Shown piece after piece: positions 34,754 to 44,311 of a stretch of DNA of 64,000 bases. Within the stretch, counting starts at the first letter, position 1, and every line of letters starts with the position of its first letter. Source of the DNA: Dastarcus helophoroides (lineage: Eukaryota > Arthropoda > Insecta > Coleoptera > Bothrideridae). Under the pieces are notes generated by a model. The model made no database searches. It was given only the letters and a program-made list of their open reading frames with translations, and was not told the origin of the DNA. The stretch is from contig CM053333.1 in assembly GCA_028583605.1 (NCBI GenBank), positions 9,299,638-9,363,637 of the forward strand, read 5' to 3'. A program made the translations under genes and the position numbers.

Positions 34754-36890
34754 AAGTTGAAATTTTGAAAAATAATCCGAATTTCAAAAAACCGGTAATC
34801 AAAATTTTAAAGAAATGTGGAGATTTAAAAATGTGACGCATTTTTAGTTAAATTTTCAGATAGCCGAAATTTTTGAAGAGCCCAAATATTGAAGAAGAGT
34901 AAAAATTATCAAAATATTCTAAACTTCCAAAAAACTAGAAATGAAGAGTAGAAATGTTGAGAAACAGAAAAATTCTGGTTGATTAAAATTAAAAAAAAAA
35001 GATTAAATGTCTTTTTTTTAAAGAGTCAAATATGATTGATTGAATATTTTCAAAAAGATTGGAATTTTGAAAAAACATCGAAATTTTCCAAAATGTCAAA
35101 ATTTTATTGAAAGCTGTGAAAAATCGACACTTTGATTAAGTTGAAATTTATAAAACAAATTGAAAATTTTAAGACCAGCGAAAGTATAAAAAAAATTATA
35201 AATTTTGCAAAATAGTTCAAAATGTCAAAACAATTCGAATCAAATAAAATCGAAATTTTAAGGAAATTTTCAAAAAAATCCAAAGTGTTCAAAAAAGGTA
35301 AAAACTTTTGGAAAAGTCGAAATTTACAGAGGTTAAATTTTAAAAAAGTAAGAATTTTAGGGGTGAAAATTTGGAAAAAACGTCGACGTTTTCATGAAGT
35401 CAATGTTTTTAAAAGTATTAAAATTTTGGAGAAATCTACATTTTTAAAAGTCAAAATTAAAAGAAAACCATTTTTTTAAAGATAGAGATTTAAAGAAGTC
35501 GAAATTTTAAAAGTCGAAAGTCTTAAAAAACGCAAAGTTTGAAAATAAGTTGAAATTTTTCGAAAAAAGTTTAAATTTTGAAATGCAATCGTAATTTTGA
35601 AAAAATATAATTTTTCAAAAAATTTGACATTTTAAAAAACCGTCTGTGTCAAGCTCTCCAAAAAATCTAGAATTTTCGAAAGAGAAAGATTTTAAAAAAG
35701 TCGAAATTATCAGAAAAGTCGAAATTTTGAAAAAAGTCAAATTTTGAAAAAAGTCGAAATTTTGGATAGTTGAAAATTGTGTGAGAAAAAATGTTAAAGC
35801 CAAAGTTTTGAAAAAGTTTAAATTTTGAAAAATAATCTGAATTTCAAAAAACAGGTAATCAAAATTTTGAAGAAATGTGGAGATTTAAAAATGTTTCACA
35901 TTTTAAGTTAAATTTTCAAACATTGTCGAAATTTTTGAAGAGCCCAAATATGAAAGAAGAGTAAAAATTATCAAAATATTCCAAACTTCCAAAAAACTAG
36001 AAATGGAGAGTAGAAATGTTGAGAAACAGAAAAATTCTGGCTGATTATAATTAAAAAAAAGATTAAATGTCTCTTTTTTTAAAGAGTCAAAGTGTTTGAT
36101 TGAATATTTTTAAAAAAATTGGAGTTTTGAAAACACATGGAAATTTTCCAAAATGTCAAATTTTTTTTTAAAAGCTGTATAAAGTTGACACTTTGATTAA
36201 GTTGAAATTTATAAAACAAATTGAAAATTTTAAAATCAGCGAAAGTGAAAAAATATTAGAAATTTCGCAAAATAGTTCAAAATTTCAAAACAACTCGAAT
36301 CAAATAAAATCGAAATTTTAAAGAAATTTTCAAAAAAATCCAAAGTTTTTAAAAAAGGTAAACATTTTTAGAAAAGTCGAAATTTACAAAGAGGTTAAAT
36401 TTTAAAAAGTAAGAATTTTAGGGATGAAAATTTGGAAAAAACGTTGACCTTTTCAAGAAGTCAATGTTTTTAAGAGTGTCAAAATTTTGGAAAATAAAAT
36501 CTACGTTTTTAAAAGTCAAAATTGAAAGAAAACAATTTTTTTAAAGACAGAGATTTAAAGAAGTCGAAATTTTAAAAGTGGAAAGTCTTAAAAAACGCAA
36601 AGAAGTTGAAATTTTTGGAAAAAAGTTTAAAGCTTGAAATACAATCATAATTTTAAAGAAAATGCAATTATTTAAAAAATCGGACATTTCAAAAAATCGT
36701 CTGTATCAAGCTTTAAAAAAATCTAGAATTTTCGAAAGAGAGAGATTTTAAAAAAAGTCGAAATTGTCAGAAAAGTCGAATTTATCAGAAAAGTCGAAAG
36801 TCGAAGTAAAATTTTGAAACAAGTCGAGATTTTGGATAGTTAAAAGTTGTGTGAAAAAAAAATTAAAGCCAAAGTTTTGAAAAAGTTGAA
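34754..36890. repeat. 1.06-kb tandem duplication of A-rich repeat
   Basis: 34754-35810 and 35811-36880 are direct copies. For example AAGAGTAGAAATGTTGAGAA-type sequence recurs at about 34945 and 36007, and CGAATCAAATAAAATCGAAA at about 35236 and 36295. Divergence is moderate. The units are themselves made of 'AAAGTCGAAATTTTGAAAA' words. Confidence 0.85.
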
Positions 36891-37990
36891 ATTTTGATAA
36901 TAAATTCAAAATTTGGAAATTAAGTCAGAATTATAGAAAAAAATTCATTAAAACAACTTCTGATTTTTCCAGAGAAGTTGAAATTTCAGAAATTTTAAAT
37001 TAAAAAATTGAGGCGTTTAAAAAGTCAATTTTTTCAAAAAGATTGACTATTCGATAGGTTGTATAATATTAAAAAAAAATTGTAATTTTCATTAAGGTGA
37101 AGTGGGCACAGTTTTGAAAAAAGTTGAATTTTTCGAAAAAGTCGAAAGTTTGAAAAGAGGCGGAATTTTAAAAGTCGAAATTTTATAAGTCGAAATTTTA
37201 AAAGTCGGAACTTTGAAATAAGTCGAAACTTTGAAAAAAGTCAAAATTCGAAAAAAAAGAATGAATTTAAAAAGGCAGAAATTTCAAACAAAACTGAGAT
37301 TTAAATAGTTGATTTATTTAAGCAAATTAAAGTGATGGCTGTGAAATAGTGAATGGGATCACGTGACATATTAGCTGGTCCCTAGAGATTTTCTTTGAAC
37401 TGATTTCACCGATCGATACATCGAAACGAAAGTATCGGAACAAAAATATCGAACATCGAAACAAAAACGTTGATGTTTTTGACACATCGATGTATCGTGT
37501 GCATCCCTAAATCGAAGCCAAAAGTTTTTCGAACATTATATCTTCGCTACGTAAGCGAGACCGCTAGGCTGCCAATATTCGTCGATTTTTAGCATACACT
37601 GTACGCGTGGATACAATAATACAAATCTCAAAGTAGCTTTCCAGTAGATTTTCTGAGCCGACATCAGTGCAATACACTTATGCGACAGAATGTTCGTACA
37701 AAACAGGTTGTTAATGGAACTCCGCGATCCGACTCGATTGGTAAAAGCTGCTATGTTGCTATTACTTCAAGATGTTTCCCTAACGTGCTGAATGAAGCAT
37801 CGAAATTCTATGATTCAAATTGCTAAAACGGTACCGCTAGTTATTCACAATATCACTCTATATATTATATTATTTTTTTATCAGAATTTATAGAAAGGCT
37901 GACCGCAAAAAATTAAAATCTCTTTGAAAACATACTTTCGCCTAGATATACTTCTTCCAGGATTGGACCGTGTCAAACAACTACTAAAAG

Positions 37991-38035
37991 TGTTCGACGT
38001 TTCGCCCACCATCTTAGGGGGCTTCTTCAGGAACA
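37991..38035 (-). ncRNA. F2 hammerhead-like ribozyme (left arm)
   Basis: - strand: stem I UGUUC/GAACA (5 bp), core CUGAAGA, extra A, GC-rich stem II (GCCCCC/GGUGGGC with one mismatch), core GAA, stem III ACGU (palindrome), cleavage base C (GUC). All invariant core bases are present; only the extra A after A9 is unusual. Confidence 0.7.
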
Positions 38036-38279
38036 AAGAAAAGAAACAATAAATAAAAAGAGAAATATAAGGGAATATACAAAAATGAGAGAATAAAAAG
38101 GCCAATTTCAAAACATCAGAGCACGGTAACTTAGTATGTCCACCATACCAGAGGCGAAACTCTTCTGAATTGAAAATTGGTACAAAGGATAAGAAAGTTT
38201 AGACAGAAAAGCACTGTAACTCAGTATGTCACCATACCAGAGGCGAAAATCTTCTTCAGAAGAGTTCTTCGGAATATCC

Positions 38280-38630
38280 ACGCTGGAGGACTTCTGACCT
38301 AGTGTGGCCAGTTTGAGACGTTCTTCAGTTTCTCAACAAGGTTGGGTGGCTGAATGAATGACCAAGGAGATCTGAATCACATGGATAGCAGAATGGGCCC
38401 GGAAAGGGTGGCCTAAGTGCTGGCCTAAACTCTAGACAACCCATCTCGGATCCAGAATCCAGAAGTGTTTTCTGACATATTAGTTGTTTTCAAGATACTC
38501 CTGGTTTAAACCCGAAGCCCGAAGGACGTCTTAATCACAGAGATAGCACAATGGGCCCGGAAAGGGTGGCCCAATTGCTGGCCTAAATTCTAGGCAACCC
38601 ACCTCGAATCCAGAATCCAAGAGCAAGATT
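38280..38630 (+). mobile_element. LINE 3' tail fragment
   Basis: The + strand matches the 3' end of the LINE on the - strand at 43127-43805: the last codons of the ORF (QFLNKVGWLNE-like, stop) and a 3' UTR with GGGCCCGGAAAGGGTGGCC. Part of the UTR (about 38385-38460) is repeated at 38540-38620. It is flanked on both sides by inverted F2 arms. Confidence 0.8.
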
Positions 38631-38912
38631 TATTGTCAAGAAATTAGTTGTTGATCATGAGCAAGACAAAGAAAAAGCAATACTTTTCATCAGAAGAGTT
38701 TCGCCTCTGGTATGCTGGACATACTGAGTTACCGTGCTCTTCTTTCAAAACTTTCTTATGCTTTGTACCAATTTTCAATTCAGAAGAGTTTCGCCTCTGG
38801 TATGGTGGACATACTGAGTTACTGTGCTCTGATGTTTTGAAATTGGCCTTTTCATTCTTTTATTTTTGCATATTCCCTTATATTTGTCTTTTTATTTTTT
38901 GTTCCTTTTCTT

Positions 38913-38957
38913 TGTTCCTGAAGAAGCCCCCTACGATGGTGGGTGAAACGTCGAACA
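38913..38957 (+). ncRNA. F2 hammerhead-like ribozyme (right arm)
   Basis: Stem I UGUUC 38913-38917, CUGAAGA 38918-38924, extra A38925, stem II 38926-38944 (closing pair changed to G-U), GAA 38945-38947, stem III ACGU 38948-38951, C38952, stem I GAACA 38953-38957. Predicted cleavage between 38952 and 38953. Confidence 0.7.
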
Positions 38958-39053
38958 CTTTTAGTAGTTCTTTGACACGGTCCAATCCAGAAAGAAGTAT
39001 ATCCTGTACTGACTCTGGCCGTGGAAGCCTTCGTTATCACATATTTTTGCCTA

Positions 39054-42000
39054 ACCACCCTATGCCTTACATGTTAAAAATCGTAGATTTGACATTGAAT
39101 ATCTCGGCGTCGGCACCAGCATGGGACTTTTAATTTTGCAAGTATATGGGGTAATGGGGTTAGTAACATCTGACAGAAATTTAAAGAAAATCTATAAAAA
39201 ATAATTGACCGGCGATCTCAAATACACTCGGTGTATGGTTTCCCAAAATAAATCCTTCACGGTTATTTCAATTCCCAACATTGTGTATGTTGCCCAAATC
39301 TTATAATTTATTATCAATTTTTTCCAGGTGAACACTCATTTAGACGCCACGTCCCGATTTGACAAACCAATACAAAAATATAAGACTGTAAAATTAGTTA
39401 ACCAAAAAAGATCAGTATATGTATTATTAAATGTTTTAACTTAAACAAAATTAAATTCGTTTTAGATGCTCTCTAAGAAATTAGTTGGTATTACGTAATT
39501 ATTATAATTTAGTTTAATTTTAGTAGAATACTTTGATGTTTTTAAACATTCCCCATTAAGAGTGTTTTGTCTTCCAACCTATTATGATAGAATATCAGCT
39601 GTTCCAAAAAATTAAGACTAAAATATAAAGACGCAATGAGATTTTTAACTGATTAAAATAATCTAAGGGTAATCTTCAGAAAATGGTTCAACTTATAAAC
39701 TATTTCAATTTGACAGAATCTCTCACTATTATCCTATGAATTAATCACAATTCGTGGTTTCAAATGCTAATGCTTTGCGAAATTGGTTTTTGATGCAAAT
39801 TTTTAATGATTAGAGTTTCAACACTTTTTTAACCAATTAGTAACCTATGTAGTGGACGAAACATATCAGATAAAAACCCGCTGTGGTACTTTTTCCCCTA
39901 AAGCTGGAGCTTACCCTGGAAATAATTTGTTTTACGCAATAATTTCACTGAAAATAAAATGTCAAGCTATTGCTCAATTTTGTTCCTAATTTTGTATAAC
40001 ACCGGCCAGGATGCACATTTGATATCAATTTAATAATCATCCAGTTACGCGATCATTCCTCAACCATGAAGCGTTTCAAAAAAAAAAATACTCGTTTGCA
40101 CACATGTTTTTGCCAATATCTACATGTGGTGTGTGTATGTGGAAAAAATGTTCAAGTTTAACAAACCATCTGGATGTTTAAAAAAAAAGATGTTTATAAA
40201 CTTATGGTTTTTAAATTACTAAACTAGAATTCTGTGATGATCGGGAAAAAACGAAAAGAGTGGCACTTGCAAAAATTTGGATAATCTACAAATTTGAATT
40301 ATTGTTTTTTCTACAAGAGTATTTTTAACGGCAAAATATAAAGTGAATGGCGATCTCAAATAATATGAAGAAATGTATATTTCCGAGGAAATAGTATTGT
40401 GCGTGTTTCCTTTTAACAATACACGGATTTCATTGTTTTAAATGGAATTACACGGCTGCAAAATATCAAGTTTTTAATTGAAAACACAAGTGCTCCGTGG
40501 CAATTAGACGAGAGAAATGAAATTTAGATATAAAATTTCGTTTTAGGACATATGAATAGAATTCGGTTGCAATTAAAAAACATAAGTCTGTTGTTTGTTG
40601 TTAAATTGTTTTATATTACATTAACAATGCAATATTAGGGCATATAAATTAATTCTTATATGCTATACCTTGCTGTATCTTTCACTGTCGGTTGCTTATT
40701 AATATACATATACAGGGTGACATCATACGCAGTTATTTGTACAAGTTGAACCAAGTTAAATCGAACCCCTAGGCCTAATATTTTATTAAATTGGCACGCT
40801 GGACTTTGAATTACAGTTAGTGGGGCAACCGATTTTTTTTGGTTCATTTTTGAAACACAACAATGTCAATCTCATATTTTGTAATAATTAATACATACAT
40901 ACAATTTTATTTGTTCTCCATTAATGTTATAGGCATTCGATAAGAAATAAAATAATTTTGTACATAGACCTTAGTAAATTAGATCAAATATTTTCGGTCT
41001 AACGTTTTATTGGAATAGTTACTAGTTTTTAAAACTAATGCAATTCTTAGGACAGTTCATTTGGATATAGTACACTCCGTTTTAATGGTCAGACTCAATT
41101 AAAGTCATTATCAAGCTCAAGATACACTAGAACGTCTAGACCCGAAATAAAACCACTTACCAATTTCCAACTTTATGGTATATGTGGATATTTCCCTAAG
41201 TGATATTCAGTTACCCATATTATGAACTTCTGTAAATGTAATAAATAAAGTTGTAGAAATCTACGAATCGTTTTATTAATCCGTCTCTTCAATTTCCCTG
41301 CTTAAACATTGAAGTGATCGAATTTTACAACCTACTTTTGATTCTCATGGTCTGTAATGGATAGTCAAACGTGCTACAATTGAAAATATTTGCAAGCCAC
41401 AGTCATAGATCTATCACATTTAATTTTGTTTCTGTAATTGGGGCCTAAACCCTGTTGAAACTTAATAAATTATTATTTCAAGTTCGTCAAGTTGCTGTAA
41501 ACATTTCCAACTTATAGCAATTAGTCAGCCACACTAACTTTTAATTTAATGGAATATAGGTTTTGAAACTATAGAAATCGCCGTCTGATTGCTTAGATCC
41601 CGTTGAAGATCCAGTCAAATAGTATGAAAGTAGTACTGGGTAAGTATGACTTTTTTACTATAATACAATTAGTTTTTTTTAATTAACAATTTAAAATCGA
41701 AGATTTGTGGGAAAAATCCTACACTTTGAGATAAAACTTAAAATTAAAAATAAATGAAACTTTTTTAGAAACGGTGCCTCTTTTGCTCTCAAAATTTCGC
41801 CTTTTTTTAAGGTTTTGATTCCATTATCTAAATATTGATTTTAATGTCTTCATTTTAAGTTTAAAACTTGAATTTTGAATGGAAATTTTAAAGAGAATTT
41901 TTTATACCTAACGGAATTTTGTTAGAAAATTGCAACCTAGCCTCATTTAAAAGGGTGGTTCATCGACATTATCTTTATATTTCCGCATCCTACTTTCAGT

Positions 42001-42127
42001 GCTCTTTCTTTTGCGAGTGGATTAAACTTAAAAAAAGTATGAATTTTCTTGGAAACCCTAATTTTTATATTTTCTCTGAAAGTTAGATTAAAAACTCATA
42101 ATTTTGGCTTTTTCTAAAAATTTTGAC
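39054..42127. other. Gene-free AT-rich DNA
   Basis: No gene or clear repeat. Isolated ATACAGGGTGAC-type word near 40711, seen also in other mariner-like ends. Short frames in it have no support. Confidence 0.45.
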
Positions 42128-42139
42128 TCTGTTTTGGAT

Positions 42140-42274
42140 GATAACGAAGGCTTCCACGGCCAGAGTCAGTACAGGATATACTTCTTCCGGGATTGGACCG
42201 TGTCAAAGAACTACTAAAAGTGTTCAACACTTTTAGTAGTTCTTGGACACGGTACAATCCCGGAAAAAGTATAT
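42140..42274. mobile_element. F2 mini-palindrome insertion
   Basis: A 135-bp insertion with a perfect 12-bp target duplication TCTGTTTTGGAT (42128-42139 and 42275-42286). It consists of the F2 3' segment on the - strand (42225 down to 42140) joined head to head to a shorter + strand copy (42226-42274); the arms pair almost perfectly. The junction lies at the first base after the predicted ribozyme cleavage site (GAACAC on the - strand). The ribozyme core itself is absent. Confidence 0.85.
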
Positions 42275-42286
42275 TCTGTTTTGGAT

Positions 42287-43126
42287 ATTTCTGTTTAGTT
42301 TCTAAATCTCAAATTTTTTCTCTAATATTTTTATGACTTTTCCAAAACATCGACTTTTTCTCATAATTCCAAGTTTATTTTCTTAGTTTTTAATTTTTGT
42401 CTAAAATTTTGATTCCAACAGCGAAATATCGATATTTTTCTTAAAATTTGCTTGTTTTAAGTCAAAGTTTTAAGATCAAATTCGAACTTTTGAAATTATA
42501 GAAGCGAAAAATACTTAATGTTTAAATTAGAAATTTTTGAGAACAAAAAATTCGAGGACACAAATTGAAATTAAATTTAAAAAATTTTTAGAATTATTGA
42601 ATTAAAAGTGAAAAGTGGACACTTCAAATTTAATCTCGAAACTTTTAACAAAAAGGTCGAAATTTCGAAAGGATTTAAACTTAAATCTTACTGGTTATAT
42701 CAGCAACCGCCGACGATGCTGAAAAGCGAAGCCAGGTCCAGTCATAGCAAATATTTATCGAAACATGGAATTTTTAATACCTGTTGTTGTTTTAATAGTT
42801 AATAAAGTTTAATTGGTATGAATATTGAAGAATTCCAAAAGTAAGTGTTAGAAATGTCAATTATTTGAGGATTTCTTCGACAGAAGAACAAACCCACCTA
42901 TATTAGGAGTAAAAATAAAAAAATTGTAGAAACATGTCATTTCAATTTCTAAACTTAAATTTTCTATGGAAAAATTGGAATTTCACAATCAACGACAAAC
43001 GTGAAATTTCAATTTTTAAGTAGAATTTTTAGGAAAAGTTTCAGCTGTAGCTAAAAGGTTTGCGAAGAGACTTAAAATTATGAGAAAAATATATAAAAAT
43101 CGATTTTTAGTACAAAAGCTTAAGGG
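42287..43126. other. Part of a diverged segmental duplication
   Basis: About 42930-43120 is similar to 56120-56310, sharing words such as CAGCTGT(A/G)G(C/G)TAAAA. No gene is supported. Confidence 0.5.
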
Positions 43127-43805
43127 CTTCGGGTTTAAACCAGGAGTATCTTGAAAACAACTAATATTTCAGAAAACACTTCTGGATTCTGGATCCGAGA
43201 TGGGTTGTCTAGAGTTTAGGCCAGCACTTAGGCCACCCTTTCCGGGCCCATTGTGCTATCCATGTGATTCAGATCTCCTTGGTCATTCATTCAGCCATCC
43301 CACCTTGTTGAGAAACTGAAGAACGTCCCTTGGATGCGCCTCTCTCAAACTGGCCACACTAGCCCAGAAGTCCCCCAGCGTGGATTCTCTGATTGATGCT
43401 AGTGCTGGTCAGTGACACATCACGTGCCTTACACTCTCATCTTCTTCTAAACACTTCCTACAGCTCGGGTCGTTTATAATTCCCATTCTGTGGAGGTGTT
43501 TGTTTAATCGACAGTGACCTGTTCAAATCCCTACAAATTTCTTTCTTGAAAGTTGTGGGCATAGTTTTGCCCTTTCCCTGACGGCCTGAATGCCTGAGTC
43601 TGTCGGTATGTTGTTGTTACCCATTGAGCTTTGTGTTTACGATGGACTTCTTCGTTAAGTAGGGATCTTACGGTTGATCTGGCCAGGGGAGGGGTTAGTT
43701 CTGGTCCAACGAATTGTCCCTCCGAACCCGTCAGCGCGTTCGTTTCCCTCTTTCTCAAAATATCCTTTGATCCATATTAGATCAATTGCATTCTCCTATG
43801 ATAGA
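43127..43805 (-). pseudogene. LINE ORF2 C-terminal fragment (RNase H and zinc motif)
   Basis: The - strand encodes the end of a LINE polyprotein of the type with an RNase H domain: an IKGYFEKEGNERAD motif (the GNE-AD part of RNase H), then EGQFVGPELTPPLARSTVRS, then GHCRLNKHLHRMGIINDPSC with the C...C...H...C-like zinc motif, then WLNE and stop, and a 3' UTR to about 43127. There is a frame change after NERAD, a stop in the zinc region and other lesions. It is 5' truncated. The same 3' tail occurs at 38280-38630. Confidence 0.8.
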
Positions 43806-43995
43806 TGTTCTAAAGCTAGGTAACAGTTCAAATTTTCACTAAATTCAAAACGATCGGAAAGAAAATCGCAGCTTCGAGGCGGAAGTCAAAATTTTAAGAA
43901 AAAAGTCAAATTTAGCTTAAACAAAACCAAGTAAGAAATTGGAAGTTTAAATTAGAAATTTTCTAACATGTTACCATTTCAAGTTTACTCTTAAA

Positions 43996-44300
43996 GTACA
44001 GGATATACTTCTTCCGGGATCGTGTCAAAAAACTACTAAAAGTGTTCGACGTTTCGCCCACCATCGTAGGGGGCTTCTTCAGGAATCAAGAATAGAAACA
44101 ATAAATGAAAAGAGGAATATGCAAAAATGAAAGAATGAAAAGGCCAATTTCAAAACATCAGAGCACGGTAACTCAGTATGTCCACCATACCAGAGGCGAA
44201 ACTCTTCTGAAATGAAAATTGGTACAAAGGATAAGAAAGTTTAGACAGAAGAGCACGGTAACTCAGTATGTCCACCATACCAGAGGCGAAGCTCTTCTGG
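43996..44300 (-). mobile_element. F2 element, single orientation
   Basis: A 305-bp F2 copy flanked by TTACTCTTAAA (43985-43995) and TTACTCTCAAA (44301-44311). The paralogous sequence near 56550-56590 (TTTCAAGTTTACTGTTTAAA) has the site without the insertion, which confirms both ends. A partial internal duplication of the CACCATACCAGAGGCGAA block lies near 44185-44290. Confidence 0.85.
44043..44087 (-). ncRNA. F2 hammerhead-like ribozyme (third copy)
   Basis: Same core as the other F2 copies (CUGAAGA, extra A, GC-rich stem II, GAA, ACGU, GUC). Stem I is weakened to three pairs by a change in the upstream strand. Confidence 0.65.
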
Positions 44301-44311
44301 TTACTCTCAAA

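Larger units (their letters stand above)
32643..37509. mobile_element. Large hAT-like element, non-autonomous
   Basis: The left end TAGTGATGCAC and right end GTGCATCCCTA are inverted repeats, followed inward on both sides by ATCGATGTATCG-type subterminal palindromes. Flanks AATCGAAA (32635-32642) and AATCGAAG (37510-37517) match at 7 of 8 bases, as for an old hAT target duplication. The 4.87-kb interior encodes no transposase. It consists of A-rich degenerate repeat, two F3 ribozyme-repeat copies and a 1.06-kb tandem duplication. It may be a defective element that grew by later insertions. Confidence 0.75.
37945..39039. mobile_element. F2 composite element with captured LINE tail
   Basis: A 1,095-bp insertion flanked by near-identical direct repeats, CATACTTTCGCCTA (37931-37944) and CATATTTTTGCCTA (39040-39053), two mismatches. 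The left arm (37945 to about 38275) is the F2 repeat on the - strand; the right arm (about 38689-39039) is F2 on the + strand. The centre (about 38280-38630) is the 3' end of a LINE. Each arm holds one hammerhead-like motif. The 161-residue frame at 38648-39133 is repeat sequence and has no relatives I recognise. Confidence 0.8.

Noticed and set aside
38648..39133. 161-codon frame
   Set aside because: It lies wholly in the F2 repeat and its ribozyme; the opposite strand and other copies are equally repeat-derived and the frame is not kept in the copy at 44 kb.
43290..43325. CTGAAGA next to GAAAC in the LINE tail
   Set aside because: The order is wrong (GAAAC precedes CUGAAGA) and no helices form.
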